From: Extensimonas perlucida
Lineage (GTDB): Bacteria > Pseudomonadota > Gammaproteobacteria > Burkholderiales > Burkholderiaceae_C
Length of the DNA stretch: 64,000 bases
Assembly: GCF_007655255.1 (NCBI RefSeq)
Contig: NZ_VMYE01000005.1
Span: forward strand, 62,001 to 126,000
Direction: 5' to 3'
Shown here: positions 43,403-53,355 of the stretch, piece after piece
How the letters are laid out: each line of letters opens with the position of its first letter
Position numbering within the stretch: position 1 is the first letter of the stretch
Made by a program: the position numbers and the translations under genes
The notes under the pieces: model-generated
The model's input: the letters and a program-made list of their open reading frames with translations, nothing else
The model's database searches: none
Told to the model about the DNA's origin: nothing

Positions 43403-45739
43403 TTACGGCAGCGCCGCGCGCACTTCCTGCACGCTCAAAATCTCGCTGAACACCTGCGGGGCCCGGCCCGGCGCATAGAGCACGTACACGGGCACGCCGC
43501 TGCGCCCAAGCTGCGCGAGCGCGGCGGTGATGGCGGGATCGCGCAGCGTCCAGTCGGCACGCAGCAGCGCCACGCGGCGCGCGGCAAAGTCGGCGAGCAG
43601 CCCGGCGTCGGAAAGCGTGGTGCGCTTGTTGAACTGGCAGGTCACGCACCACGCGGCGGTGAAATCGACGAACACCGGCTGGCCGCGCGCAAGCAGTTCG
43701 GCCACGCGCGCCTGCGACCATGGCTGCCAGGGGCTCGATTCGTCTGCGCCGCGCGCCACAGCGCCCTCTGCCCCCGCGCCCACGGGCTTGAGCACATTTT
43801 GGCCAGTAGCGCCCATCAGTAAAGCGCCGGCAGCTATCAAAACAGTTGCAAGCACGAGGCGCGTGCGCCCGCGCAGCGTGAGCGCCCAGACCACGGCCGC
43901 GAGCGCCACCAGCAGCAGCAGCAGCGCGCCGGCGCCGTCCATGCCGGTTTGCTGGCCATGCACCCAGACCAGCCAGGCCACCGTGGCAAACATGGGAAAG
44001 GCCATGGCATGGCGAAAAGTCTGCATCCACGCGCCGGGGCGCGGCAGCCAGCCGACCACCGCGGGCACCAGCGCGGCCGCGAGAAAAGGCAAGGCCATGC
44101 CCAGCCCCAGCGCGGCAAACACCGCGAGCGCCTGCGCGGGCGGCAGCGCGAGCGCAAAGCCCAGCGACGCCCCCATGAAAGGCGCCGTGCAAGGCGAGGC
44201 CACGAGTACCGCGAGCAGGCCCGACAAAAACGCATCCACCACCGGATGGCGCGCCTGCAACGTGGCAAGGCGGCTGGGCACGAAGCCGCCGAATTCGAAC
44301 AGGCCGGCCAGGTTCAAACCCAGCAGCGTGAACAGCGCCGCGAGCAGCGCCACCACCGCGGGCGACTGCAGCTGAAAGCCCCAGCCCAGTTGCGCGCCCG
44401 CCGCGCGCAGGGCCAGCAGCAGGCCGCCGAGCGCGAGGAAGGACAGCAGCACCCCGCCCGTATAGGCGAGGCCCGCGAGGCGCTGCGCGCGGCGCTGGCC
44501 GCCGTGGCGCGCCAGGCCCAGCAGCTTGATCGCGAGCACCGGGAACACGCAGGGCATCAGGTTGAGCAGCAAGCCCCCCAGCAAACCGCCGAGCAAGGGC
44601 GCGAGCAGGCCGGTGCCGGAAACCGCGCCGCCCGAGGCTGCGGCGGCGGGCGCCACGGCAGAGGCGAGCGCCGGCGAGGAAGGCAAGGCAGACGACGCGA
44701 CCGGCGCCGCCTGCGCTGCCTTATTGGCGGCGAGCGCGGCTGTCAGCGCAGCGGGCACTTCGGCGCGCTGCGGCGTGCTCCACTGCCCCTGCACCGTGGG
44801 CATGGCGCGCCAGGCGCGCTGGGAGGGCGAGGCGCGCGGCTGGGCGGCGCCCGCGCCGGCATGCGCGCCCAATCCCGCTGTGGCCGCAGCAGGCATCAAC
44901 ACCAGCGCCAGCGCCGCAGGCGTGGGGCCGCGCTGCGGCGCCAGCGGCAGCTGCGCCGACCAGACCGCGCCGTCCCAACTCTGCTGCCAGCTCTGGCCCG
45001 CCAGCACGGACGGCGCCAGCACTTCGGGCGTCTCGGGCAGCAGCGCCAGTTTCTGGCCGCGCAAATCTGCGGGCAGGCCCGCCACACGCAACCGCAGACT
45101 TTCGCCTTCGACCTGCGCGCTGCTGGCGCCGGGCAGGGCGGCGGGCTGCGCCGCCTGCGCCTGCGCGAACGCCGCCGCGTTCAGGGCAATGGCGCCGCGC
45201 AGCGGCAGCTGCAGCGCAAATTCGCCCTCTTCGGGGATGCACTCCACGCGGCACACGAGCCAGCTCGCGTGCAGGCGCACGGGCAGCGCGTCCTGCCCCG
45301 CGGGGGCGGCAAAGCCCGGCGCGATCTGCACCGGCACGGCCAGCAGCACCTGGCCTTCGTAACCGTAGTTGACCAGATCACCCACGCGCAGCACACGCGG
45401 CACGGGCCAGGCGACTTCGCCCGCCTGCAGGCCAGGCGGCAGCTGCCAGCGCAGCTCGGTGGGCAGGCCAGAGTCGCCGGGGTTTTTCCAGTAGGTGTGC
45501 CAGCCGGGCTGGTGGCTGATCTGCAGGCCCAGCCACAGCGGCCGCCCCGGCGCCACACCCTCGGGCGCATGCGCCAGCAACTCGGCGCGCACATGCGGCG
45601 TGCTCACGCTGGCGGCGCCCAGGGCGTCCTTGCGCCCACCGAGTTGCAGGGCAAATTCAGCATGCGCGCCCGCCCAAACTGCGCTGAGTGCTATCAAAAA
45701 CAGGATACGCAGAAGACGCGACAACGAAGTGGAAGGCAT
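43403..45739 (-). CDS. dsbD: DsbD/ScsB-family thiol:disulfide interchange protein
   Basis: A 778-residue inner-membrane electron transporter. A signal peptide is followed by an N-terminal periplasmic domain of ScsB type (HQPGWHTYWKNPGDSGLPTE), an Ala/Pro-rich linker, a membrane core with eight spans containing LMPCVFPVLAIK and ASPCTAPFMGASLGFA (the paired redox cysteines) and a C-terminal thioredoxin domain with AAWCVTCQFNKR. It carries reducing power from the cytoplasm to periplasmic disulfide proteins. The ScsB-type N-terminus suggests partners outside the classic DsbC route. A dispersed repeat lies in the linker before the thioredoxin domain. Confidence 0.88.
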   Translation of the reverse strand: MPSTSLSRLLRILFLIALSAVWAGAHAEFALQLGGRKDALGAASVSTPHVRAELLAHAPEGVAPGRPLWLGLQISHQPGWHTYWKNPGDSGLPTELRWQLPPGLQAGEVAWPVPRVLRVGDLVNYGYEGQVLLAVPVQIAPGFAAPAGQDALPVRLHASWLVCRVECIPEEGEFALQLPLRGAIALNAAAFAQAQAAQPAALPGASSAQVEGESLRLRVAGLPADLRGQKLALLPETPEVLAPSVLAGQSWQQSWDGAVWSAQLPLAPQRGPTPAALALVLMPAAATAGLGAHAGAGAAQPRASPSQRAWRAMPTVQGQWSTPQRAEVPAALTAALAANKAAQAAPVASSALPSSPALASAVAPAAAASGGAVSGTGLLAPLLGGLLGGLLLNLMPCVFPVLAIKLLGLARHGGQRRAQRLAGLAYTGGVLLSFLALGGLLLALRAAGAQLGWGFQLQSPAVVALLAALFTLLGLNLAGLFEFGGFVPSRLATLQARHPVVDAFLSGLLAVLVASPCTAPFMGASLGFALALPPAQALAVFAALGLGMALPFLAAALVPAVVGWLPRPGAWMQTFRHAMAFPMFATVAWLVWVHGQQTGMDGAGALLLLLVALAAVVWALTLRGRTRLVLATVLIAAGALLMGATGQNVLKPVGAGAEGAVARGADESSPWQPWSQARVAELLARGQPVFVDFTAAWCVTCQFNKRTTLSDAGLLADFAARRVALLRADWTLRDPAITAALAQLGRSGVPVYVLYAPGRAPQVFSEILSVQEVRAALP
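43796..43844 (+). repeat. Dispersed ~46-bp 'GCAAGCAGCT' repeat, copy 4 (in dsbD)
   Basis: TTTTGGCCAGTAGCGC, variable bases, then GCGCCGGCAGCTATCAAAACA. It is translated in frame within the last membrane span and linker region of DsbD. Confidence 0.55.
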
Positions 45740-46089
45740 GGGGTGCAGGCGGTGAGTTTCGAGGGCGTCGCGGCAGCGACTTGACTGCGGGAAAGAAACC
45801 TGAACACCTGCTATTTTGAGACAGGTTCAGAGTGGGCTACTGCGGGTGGGTGATTGGTGGGGATTATCGAGGGTGGTGAAGATGGTGCGGGGGCAGAGGG
45901 AGGATGCCGGGATGTGCGCCCGGCGGCGCACCTTCTTTTCTTGTCTCGCCAAGAAAAGAAGGCAAAAGAAGGCGACCCTACTGCCTGCGTCCCTGCCCGC
46001 CTCGCGGCGGTCAGGGCAACCTGCGGTGCTCGCGCCCGGCGGGGGCGCGCGAAACTCGCTGCGCTCGGCTCCTGGAAAAAACGCCCCGC
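45740..46089. other. Intergenic repeat-like region between dsbD and holA
   Basis: 350 bases without a supported gene. It contains a perfect 13-bp inverted repeat CCTTCTTTTCTTG (45931-45943) / CAAGAAAAGAAGG (45950-45962), then GCGCCCGG/GGGGGCGC-like dyads. The style (purine/pyrimidine-rich hairpin followed by GC-rich sequence) is that of dispersed intergenic repeats in related genomes. It could also serve as a terminator for holA. Confidence 0.5.
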
Positions 46090-47145
46090 TTACCTCGACC
46101 CCTGCGCCAGCGTGCACACCTGCAGCGCCAGGCGCTGCAGCGCCTGCCAGCCGTCGGCGGGCCAGTCGGGCTGGGGCAGGCCTTTGACGATGCCATCGAC
46201 CACGTGCGCGGCTTGCAGCCATTGCGCGAGCGTGGCCTCGTTCAGGCGTGGCAGCAGGCGTTCGAACAGGCGTTCCCTGGGACCCCAGATGCGTTGCTCG
46301 CGCAGCACCATGGGCAGGGGGCGGCCGGCGTTCAGCGCGGCTTTCGCGCGGTGCAGCGCTCGGATGTCTTCAGCCAGCGCCCAGTGCACGAGCACCTGGG
46401 CCTCGCCCTCGGCCTGCAGGCCGTCGAGCAGGCGTTGCACGCGCGCGGGCTGGCCGCCGAGCACGGCTTCGGAGAGCTGAAACACATCGTAGCGCGCGAC
46501 GTTGAACACGGCCTCCTGCACCTGCGCGAGCGTGAGTTCGCCCGGCGGGTAGAGCAAGCCTAGCTTTTGCACCTCCTGGTGCGCCGCGAGCAGATTGCCT
46601 TCGACGCGGTCGGCAAAGAGTTGCAGCGTGCGCTGCCCCGCTTCGCCCGCGGCCACGCGCTGGCCCTGCTGCTGCAGACGCTGCGCAATCCACTGCGGCA
46701 GCGCAGCGCGCGCGATGGGGTCGATCTGCAGGGTGACGCCGTGCGCCTCGAGCGCACCGAACCAGGCCGTGCTTTTGGTGGCCTTGTCCAGGCGCGGCAG
46801 GTGCACGAGCATGAGCGTGCCGCCGCCGTCCTGCGTCGCGGCGGCGAGTTCCTGCAAGGCGGCGGCGCCCTCCTTGCCGGGCTTGCCCGAGGGGATGCGC
46901 AGCTCGACGATCTGCTTGTCGGCGAACAGGCTCAGGCTGTTGCGTGCGGCGAGCACCCCGCTCCAGTCGAAATGCGCGCCGCTCACGCTGAACACGCTGC
47001 GCTCGCTGTAGCCGCGCGCGCGCGCCGCGGCGCGGATGGCGTCGGCTGCTTCCTGCAGCTGCAGGGGCTCATCGCCGTGCAGCGTGTAGAGCGCGCGCAA
47101 GCCTTTTTGCAGGTGTGCGGCGAGCTGATTCAGGGCGAGCTGCAT
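46090..47145 (-). CDS. holA: DNA polymerase III delta subunit
   Basis: A 351-residue clamp-loader subunit starting MQLALNQLAAHLQKGLRALY, with YTLHGDEPLQLQEAADAIR and the conserved SLFADKQIVELRIP and WFGALEAHGVTLQ segments of HolA. Delta opens the beta sliding clamp. The order leuS-lptE-holA is the conserved proteobacterial operon. The gap to lptE is 73 bp. Confidence 0.93.
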   Translation of the reverse strand: MQLALNQLAAHLQKGLRALYTLHGDEPLQLQEAADAIRAAARARGYSERSVFSVSGAHFDWSGVLAARNSLSLFADKQIVELRIPSGKPGKEGAAALQELAAATQDGGGTLMLVHLPRLDKATKSTAWFGALEAHGVTLQIDPIARAALPQWIAQRLQQQGQRVAAGEAGQRTLQLFADRVEGNLLAAHQEVQKLGLLYPPGELTLAQVQEAVFNVARYDVFQLSEAVLGGQPARVQRLLDGLQAEGEAQVLVHWALAEDIRALHRAKAALNAGRPLPMVLREQRIWGPRERLFERLLPRLNEATLAQWLQAAHVVDGIVKGLPQPDWPADGWQALQRLALQVCTLAQGSR

Positions 47146-47218
47146 GGGGGAAAATTAAGAGCCAGATCGGCCTTCAGCCCAATGAATACATGCGCAAGAA
47201 GCTACTATTAGTGCAGCA

Positions 47219-47827
47219 TCAAGGCATGCGCACCGCGGCGAGCCGGCGCATGAGCTGCTGCACGACGTCGGTCTGCATGTTGCGCACCAGCAGCGCTTCT
47301 TCGGCCTCCTTGGCGAGCGCGATGGATTCGCTGTAGCTGATGTCGCGCTTTTGCAGCAGTTCGGTGGGTGGAATCAGCTCGACGCCCGTGGGCGTGCGCA
47401 GCCGGAACTGCACGCGCAGGCGCAGCTCGAGTTCGCGCACCTCGCCCGAGGCGTTGCGACCCACGACGACGCGCTCCTGCCGCGCCGACAGCAGCTCGAG
47501 GATGACTTCGGCTGTGGGCATGGCTGCCGGGTCGGTCACGAGTTGCAGGCTGCTGCCTGAGGATTCGATGGTGCGCTGGAGCTCGCGTGCGAGCGGCATG
47601 CCCGGCGGCGCCATGATGTAGAGCGAGCGGAAGGCGAACTCGGGCACGCCGCGCAGGCGAAAGCCGCAGGCCGAGAGCGCGAGTGCGGGCGCTGCCGCGG
47701 TGGCCAGGCCGAGCAGGCGCCGGCGGTGGAGATTCGGCGCGGCGGCCAAATCCGAACCGGCCGGCGCAACGGGCGCAGCTGTGGGCGCATCCGTAGATGC
47801 AAGAGGCGGGCGATGCAGCGTGCGCAT
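47219..47827 (-). CDS. lptE: LPS-assembly lipoprotein LptE
   Basis: A 202-residue lipoprotein with an N-terminal basic region, hydrophobic stretch and lipobox LSAC followed by GFRLRG, the usual start of mature LptE. It plugs the LptD barrel that inserts LPS in the outer membrane. The N-terminal region before the signal (about 35 residues, Ala/Pro-rich) is unusually long. The ATG at 47827 lies 5 bp after the leuS stop. Confidence 0.9.
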   Translation of the reverse strand: MRTLHRPPLASTDAPTAAPVAPAGSDLAAAPNLHRRRLLGLATAAAPALALSACGFRLRGVPEFAFRSLYIMAPPGMPLARELQRTIESSGSSLQLVTDPAAMPTAEVILELLSARQERVVVGRNASGEVRELELRLRVQFRLRTPTGVELIPPTELLQKRDISYSESIALAKEAEEALLVRNMQTDVVQQLMRRLAAVRMP

Positions 47828-47832
47828 GGCGT

Positions 47833-50538
47833 TCAAACCACGATGTTCACGAGCCGGCCCGGCACGACCACGACTTTTTTCGCGGCAGCGCCCTGCGCGT
47901 GCTTCTGGAAGGCTTCGCTCGCAAGGGCGATCTGCTCTATCGCCGCCTTGTCGGCCTGCGCGGGCACCTGGATCGCGCCGCGCAGCTTGCCGTTGACCTG
48001 CAGCACGAGCTCGACTTCGTCCTGCACCAGCGCGCTGGGATCGACCTGCGGCCAGGGCGCGTCGAGCAATTCGCCGAACACTTTGGCGTAGCCGAGTTCT
48101 TGCCAGAGGTGGTGTGCGAGGTGCGGCGTGGCCGGGTACAGGCAGCGCAGCAGGATGCCAAAGCCCTCGGCAAGCGCGATCTGCGCGCCGGCGTCGTCAT
48201 TGGCAGCAGCGGCGCGGAAGTCTTCGAGCGCGTTGAGCATCTTCATCGCGCCCGAGACCACGGTGTTGTATTGCATGCGCTGGTAGTCGTAATCGACCTG
48301 CTTGAGCACGCTGTGCACCTCACGGCGCAGCGCCTGCGCCTGTTTGCCAAAGCGCATGTCCTGCAAACCTTTGGGGTCTTTTTGCGCGCCCAGGCTTGCT
48401 GCAAGCGCGCTGGCAGCTTGCATATCCATAGCAGAAAGCTGCACGCCGAATTGCCACACGCGGCGCAGGAAGCGGTAGCTGCCTTCGACGGCTGCGTCGT
48501 TCCATTCGAGCGTGGCCTCGGGCGGCGCGGTGAACATGGTGTACAGGCGCGCGGTGTCGGCGCCGTACTTTTCGATCAGGTCTTGCGGATCGACGCCGTT
48601 GTTCTTGGACTTGGACATGGTGCCCACGCCCTCGTAGTCCACCGGCGTACCTGCGGGCAGCTCACCCACGGCGCGCTTGAGGCGCGCGCCCACGACTTTG
48701 CCGTGCTCGTCCAGCACCTGCTCCACGTCCTGCGGCCAGAAGTATTCCTTGCCGCCCTTTTCGGTGCGGCGGCTGTAGATGTGGTTGAGCACCATGCCCT
48801 GCGTGAGCAGGCGCGTGAAGGGCTCGTCGATCTGCACCAGGCCCAGGTCGCGCATGACCTTGGTCCAAAAGCGCGCGTACAGCAGGTGCAAGATGGCGTG
48901 CTCTATGCCGCCGATGTATTGGTCCATCGGCATCCAGTAGCGCGCGCCCTCGGCCACCATGGCCTGGTCCTTGTGCGGATCGCAGTAGCGCATGTAATAC
49001 CACGAACTGTCGACGAAGGTGTCCATGGTGTCGGTCTCGCGCCGCGCGGGCTTGCCGCAGCAGGGGCAGGCGACGTGCAGGAAGGCCTCGCACTTGTTCA
49101 GTGGGTTGCCGCTGCCGTCGGGCACCAGGTCTTGCGGCAGCACCACGGGCAGGTCTTTTTCGGGCACGGGCACGGCGCCGCAGGCCTCGCAGTGGATGAT
49201 GGGGATCGGCGTGCCCCAGTAGCGCTGGCGGCTGATGCCCCAGTCGCGCAGGCGCCAGGTGGTTTTTTTCTCGCCCAGGCCCTTGGCCGCGAGCGCCGCG
49301 GCCACAGCATCGACGGCGGCCTTGCACGGCAGGCCGCTGAACGGGCCCGAATCGACCGTGACGCCGCGCTGCTTGTCGGCGTACCAGTCTTGCCAGCGCG
49401 TGGCGTCGAACTGCTCGCCGGGCACCTGCACGACCTGCTGGATGGGGATGCCGTACTTGCGCGCAAACGCAAAATCACGCTCGTCGTGCGCGGGCACGCC
49501 CATCACGGCGCCGTCGCCGTAGCCCATGAGCACGTAGTTGCCCACCCACAGCGGCACCGCTGCGCCGGTGAGCGGGTGCGTCACCGTGAGGCCCGTGGGC
49601 AGGCCCTTTTTCTCTTGCGTGGCGAGCTCGGCCTCGGTGGTGCCGCCGGTCTTGCATTCTTCAATGAAGGCCGCGAGCGCAGGATTGGTGCGCGCGGCGT
49701 GCATGGCCAGCGGGTGTTCGGGCGCGACGGCACAGAACGTCACGCCCATGATGGTGTCGGCGCGCGTCGTGAATACGTACATGCGCCCATCGCCGATGAG
49801 TGCGCCGTCGTCGCCGCGGATGTCGTGCGGGAAGGCAAAGCGCACGCCCTCGCTCTTGCCTATCCAGTTCTCCTGCATGAGCTTGACGCGCTCGGGCCAG
49901 CCCGGCAGCTTGTCGCCCGTGACGTAATCGAGCAGCTCTTCGGCGTAGTCGGTGATCTTGAGGTAGTAGCCCGGAATCTCGCGCTTTTCCACGAGCGCGC
50001 CGGTGCGCCAGCCGCGCCCGTCTATCACCTGCTCGTTCGCGAGCACGGTTTGATCGACCGGGTCCCAATTGACCACCTGCGTCTTGCGGTAGGCGATGCC
50101 CTTTTCCAGCATCTTCAAGAAGAGCCACTGGTTCCAGTGGTAGTAGCTCGCGTCGCAAGTGGCGATTTCGCGGCTCCAGTCGATCGCCAGGCCCATGGCC
50201 TGCATCTGCCGCTTCATGTAGGCGATGTTGTCGTACGTCCACTGCGCGGGTGGCACGCCGTTTTTCAGCGCCGCATTCTCTGCCGGCAGACCGAAGGCGT
50301 CCCAGCCCATGGGCATGAGCACGTTGTAGCCCTTCATGCGCAGCTGGCGCGTGAGCATGTCGTTGATGGTGTAGTTGCGCACGTGGCCCATGTGCAGCTT
50401 GCCGCTCGGGTAGGGCAGCATGGAGCAGGCGTAAAACTTGGGCTTGCTCGCGTCTTCGGTCACGCGGTAGGCGTCGCGCGCGGCCCATTCGGCCTGGGCT
50501 TGGCGCTCTATGTCTTGGGGGGAGTATTTTTCTTGCAT
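47833..50538 (-). CDS. leuS: Leucyl-tRNA synthetase
   Basis: A 901-residue class I synthetase. The HIGH motif appears as KLHMGHVRN near residue 50, the editing (CP1) domain with [21 protein letters not shown] follows, and the KMSKS loop is [25 protein letters not shown] is the conserved leucine-site region. It charges tRNA-Leu. Standard length. An AT-rich stretch near 48390-48440 encodes a variable loop. Confidence 0.97.
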   Translation of the reverse strand: MQEKYSPQDIERQAQAEWAARDAYRVTEDASKPKFYACSMLPYPSGKLHMGHVRNYTINDMLTRQLRMKGYNVLMPMGWDAFGLPAENAALKNGVPPAQWTYDNIAYMKRQMQAMGLAIDWSREIATCDASYYHWNQWLFLKMLEKGIAYRKTQVVNWDPVDQTVLANEQVIDGRGWRTGALVEKREIPGYYLKITDYAEELLDYVTGDKLPGWPERVKLMQENWIGKSEGVRFAFPHDIRGDDGALIGDGRMYVFTTRADTIMGVTFCAVAPEHPLAMHAARTNPALAAFIEECKTGGTTEAELATQEKKGLPTGLTVTHPLTGAAVPLWVGNYVLMGYGDGAVMGVPAHDERDFAFARKYGIPIQQVVQVPGEQFDATRWQDWYADKQRGVTVDSGPFSGLPCKAAVDAVAAALAAKGLGEKKTTWRLRDWGISRQRYWGTPIPIIHCEACGAVPVPEKDLPVVLPQDLVPDGSGNPLNKCEAFLHVACPCCGKPARRETDTMDTFVDSSWYYMRYCDPHKDQAMVAEGARYWMPMDQYIGGIEHAILHLLYARFWTKVMRDLGLVQIDEPFTRLLTQGMVLNHIYSRRTEKGGKEYFWPQDVEQVLDEHGKVVGARLKRAVGELPAGTPVDYEGVGTMSKSKNNGVDPQDLIEKYGADTARLYTMFTAPPEATLEWNDAAVEGSYRFLRRVWQFGVQLSAMDMQAASALAASLGAQKDPKGLQDMRFGKQAQALRREVHSVLKQVDYDYQRMQYNTVVSGAMKMLNALEDFRAAAANDDAGAQIALAEGFGILLRCLYPATPHLAHHLWQELGYAKVFGELLDAPWPQVDPSALVQDEVELVLQVNGKLRGAIQVPAQADKAAIEQIALASEAFQKHAQGAAAKKVVVVPGRLVNIVV

Positions 50539-50635
50539 GAGGGCGAAGGAAAGAAAAGGGCCTGTGCAGGCCCGGCCGCGCCGATTTTAGGCGTTGGCTT
50601 GCGGCGCGCGTTCGACGTAGCTTGCGCGGGCGGCC

Positions 50636-51061
50636 TCAGCGCGCGGGCTGCGGCTCGGCCACGAAGCCTATGCGATGCAGCCCGGCCTGGTGCGCCAGGC
50701 CCATGACTTCGACCACACGGCCATAGGGCACGCGGGCGTCGGCGCGCAACTGCACTTCGGTGTCGGGCTGGCTCGCGCCAATGCGCGCAAGGCGTTCGGC
50801 GAGCTGCGCCTGCGTGAGCGGCTGGTCGCCCAGGTAGGCCTGCCCCGCGCGATCGAGCACCAGCGTGACTGCGGGCGCCGCCGCGCCGGCCGTCGTGGTG
50901 CCCTGCGCGCGCGGCAGCTCCAGGCGCAGGGCGCTCGCGAGCAGCGGCGCCGTGAGGATGAAAATCACCACCAGCACCAGCATCACATCGACCATGGGCG
51001 TGATGTTGATCTCGTTCATGGGCTGCGGCGCGGCGCGGCGTTCGAGGCGGCCAAAGGGCAT
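50636..51061 (-). CDS. exbD: ExbD/TolR-family biopolymer transport protein
   Basis: A 141-residue protein with a short cytoplasmic N-terminus, one membrane span (INITPMVDVMLVLVVIFIL) holding the proton-conducting Asp, and a periplasmic domain. With the adjacent ExbB/TolQ-like protein it forms a proton-driven motor. No tonB, tolA or tolB is adjacent, so ExbD versus TolR is undecided. Confidence 0.85.
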   Translation of the reverse strand: MPFGRLERRAAPQPMNEINITPMVDVMLVLVVIFILTAPLLASALRLELPRAQGTTTAGAAAPAVTLVLDRAGQAYLGDQPLTQAQLAERLARIGASQPDTEVQLRADARVPYGRVVEVMGLAHQAGLHRIGFVAEPQPAR

Positions 51062-51073
51062 GCTGCGGGTGCC

Positions 51074-51745
51074 TCAGGGATTCGCTACTGCGCCATCGGC
51101 GAGCAACTCGCGCAGGTCGAGCGCAAAGCCTTCGAGCTCGGCCTCGAGGCGCGCGAGCACGCGGCCAAAGCCGTTGTAGGCCAGCACCGCGGGGATCGCC
51201 ACGGCCAGGCCCGCCGCGGTCATGACCAGCGATTCGCCCACCGGGCCCGCGACCTGCGCAAGCGTGACCTGCGCGCTCGAGGTCTGGGCCAGCACGCGCA
51301 GCGCATGGTAGATGCCCCACACCGTGCCCAGCAACCCGACGAAAGGCGCGGTAGCGCCCGCCGTGGCGAGCAGCACCTGGCCCCATTGCAGGCGCGCGAG
51401 CACGCCGTGCAGCGCGTCGCGCAACGCGCGCGTGAGCTGCTGCGCGCGCGCACCTGCCGTGGCCAGCGAGCCATCCGCCGCTTGCATTACTACAGAATGA
51501 GAAGCTACTACCATAGGCAGGACGAGCGCTTCGCGGTCGAAATGCTGCAAACGCTGGGCCGCCGCCGCGAGATCGGGCGCCTGCCAGAACGCCGCGAGGC
51601 AGCGCGGCAGGTCGGCGCTCGCGCGGCGCAGCTGGCGCGCCTTCCAAAGAATCACCACCCAGCTCATGACGGACATGGCCAGCAGCACCAGCGCCGCGAC
51701 TTGCGTGAGCGCGTCCGTTTTGAGCCACCAAGCGAGCAAGGACAT
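51074..51745 (-). CDS. exbB: ExbB/TolQ-family proton channel protein
   Basis: A 223-residue inner-membrane protein with three spans. The conserved APFVGLLGTVWGIYHALRVL and ESLVMTAAGLAVAIPAVLAYNGF are the MotA/TolQ/ExbB signature. It lies 12 bp upstream of exbD and energises outer-membrane transport or envelope integrity with it. A short AT-rich insert near 51485-51520 encodes part of the cytoplasmic loop. Confidence 0.88.
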   Translation of the reverse strand: MSLLAWWLKTDALTQVAALVLLAMSVMSWVVILWKARQLRRASADLPRCLAAFWQAPDLAAAAQRLQHFDREALVLPMVVASHSVVMQAADGSLATAGARAQQLTRALRDALHGVLARLQWGQVLLATAGATAPFVGLLGTVWGIYHALRVLAQTSSAQVTLAQVAGPVGESLVMTAAGLAVAIPAVLAYNGFGRVLARLEAELEGFALDLRELLADGAVANP

Positions 51746-51764
51746 GCGCCGGGCCTTGGAACCC

Positions 51765-52598
51765 TTACAAGCCCAGCACGTCGGCCATGCCGAACAAGCC
51801 GCGCTCGTGCGCCATCAGAAAGCGCGCCGCGCGCAGGCTGCCCTGTGCGTAGGTGGCGCGGCTCGACGACTTGTGCGTGATTTCGATGCGCTCGCCCGTG
51901 CCCGCGAACAGCACCGTGTGGTCGCCCACGATGTCGCCGCCGCGGATGGTGGCAAAGCCTATGCTCGAAGGGTCGCGCTCGCCCGTCACGCCGTGGCGCG
52001 CATACACCGCGCAGTCCTGCAGATTGCGCCCCAGCGCCCGGGCGACGACCTCGCCCATCTGCAGCGCCGTGCCCGAGGGCGCATCGACCTTGTGGCGGTG
52101 GTGCGCTTCGATGACTTCGATGTCGTAGCCGGTGGCCAATGCCTTCGCAGCGAGTTCGAGCAGTTTGAGCGTGACGTTCACGCCCACGCTCATGTTGGGC
52201 GAAAACACGATCGCCGCGCGCTGCGCGTGGGCCGCGATCTCGGCTTTTTGCGCCTCGCTGAAACCCGTGGTGCCAATCACCGCCTTCACGCCGAGCGCGC
52301 CGCACACCGCGAGGTGCGCAAGCGTGCCCTCGGGGCGCGTGAAGTCGATCAGCACGTCGGCGCCTTGCAAGCCGGCCTGCAGGTCATCGGTGATCAGCAC
52401 GCCGCTGCTTTGTCCCAGAAAGGCCGCAGCGTCGCTGCCCACTGCCGGGCTGCCGCGCTGGTCGAGCGCACCCGCGAGGACGCAGTCGCCACTGGCGCGC
52501 ACGGCCTCGATCAGCATGCGGCCCATGCGGCCCGAGGCGCCGGCGACGGTGATGCGGCAGGGTTGCGCGGCGGATGCAGGGGAGGAAGAAGAGCTCAT
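51765..52598 (-). CDS. dapB: 4-hydroxy-tetrahydrodipicolinate reductase
   Basis: A 277-residue NAD(P)H reductase of lysine and peptidoglycan precursor synthesis. [18 protein letters not shown] binds the cofactor; [16 protein letters not shown] has the catalytic His and Lys. The start [12 protein letters not shown] was chosen; the frame extends 28 codons further. It is 19 bp upstream of exbB and co-directional with bamE. Confidence 0.95.
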   Translation of the reverse strand: MSSSSSPASAAQPCRITVAGASGRMGRMLIEAVRASGDCVLAGALDQRGSPAVGSDAAAFLGQSSGVLITDDLQAGLQGADVLIDFTRPEGTLAHLAVCGALGVKAVIGTTGFSEAQKAEIAAHAQRAAIVFSPNMSVGVNVTLKLLELAAKALATGYDIEVIEAHHRHKVDAPSGTALQMGEVVARALGRNLQDCAVYARHGVTGERDPSSIGFATIRGGDIVGDHTVLFAGTGERIEITHKSSSRATYAQGSLRAARFLMAHERGLFGMADVLGL

Positions 52599-52700
52599 GG
52601 GGGCGAAAGAACAGGTGGGTGAGGGCTTCGTTGGGCGCGCAGCGGATGCTTTGGGTACATGCGCAGTCACTGCACGCCGCACGCGGCGGGGCTGAGTGCT

Positions 52701-53273
52701 TCAGCGCAGCGAGGATTCGAGCGGCGGGTAACTGGTCGTGGTCGGGCTCGGCTCTGCAGCCTCGGCGCCGGCGGGCTCGGAGGCAACTGCATGCGCCGGC
52801 GCCGGAAAGCGCGCGAGCTGCTGCGGCGTGGCTTCGAGCGGCGGCACCTTGCCTGGCGCAGCGCGTTTGTCCAGCGATGCGACGAATTCGGTCTCCGAAG
52901 GCATCGGGTCGCCCTCGTAGCGCTGCAGCACGTCGTTTTCGAAAAATACCGTCAGCTTGCGTGTCTGCGGCGCCTCGTTCGGGCGCTTGATCGTGAAGAC
53001 GTATTCCCAGCGGTTGGCATGGAACAGGCTGGTGACCAGCGGGGTGCCCAGAATTTCGCGCACCTGCTCGCGGCTCATGCCGGGCTGCAGCGCCTCGACC
53101 TGCTCGCGCGAGACGAAGTTGCCCTGCACCACCTCCACCCGGTAAGGGCTGACCATCCCGGCCAGGCTGTTCGTGGCGTTGTTCAGGCTGCTGCAGGCGC
53201 TGGCGAGCAAAGCGGTGGCAGCAAGCAGCAAGGGCAGTCCCGGGCGGGCGCTGCGATGGGCGTTGACGGACAT
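52701..53273 (-). CDS. bamE: Outer-membrane assembly lipoprotein BamE
   Basis: A 190-residue lipoprotein: signal peptide with ALLASACSS lipobox, then SPYRVEVVQGNFVSREQVEALQPG and LGTPLVTSLFHANRWEYVF, the BamE/SmpA domain. It is part of the BAM complex. The C-terminal 70 residues are a Pro/Ala/Glu-rich tail absent from E. coli BamE. Divergent from fur with 82 bp between, a conserved pairing in betaproteobacteria. Confidence 0.92.
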   Translation of the reverse strand: MSVNAHRSARPGLPLLLAATALLASACSSLNNATNSLAGMVSPYRVEVVQGNFVSREQVEALQPGMSREQVREILGTPLVTSLFHANRWEYVFTIKRPNEAPQTRKLTVFFENDVLQRYEGDPMPSETEFVASLDKRAAPGKVPPLEATPQQLARFPAPAHAVASEPAGAEAAEPSPTTTSYPPLESSLR

Positions 53274-53355
53274 GGGAAAAGCATGCGGGATATGATCGGA
53301 CCATTGTAGCGGCTGGCCTTTTCGGGCGGCGCGCCAACAACCCAAGATCAGCGCC

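Noticed and set aside
47797-50706. 969-codon plus-strand reading frame opposite leuS
   Set aside because: Antisense shadow of leucyl-tRNA synthetase; composition is His/Val/Ala-rich and without recognisable motifs.
53274-53355. Promoter boxes in the bamE/fur gap
   Set aside because: TATGAT and TACAAT boxes are visible, but no -35 element lies at acceptable spacing, so no promoter was called.
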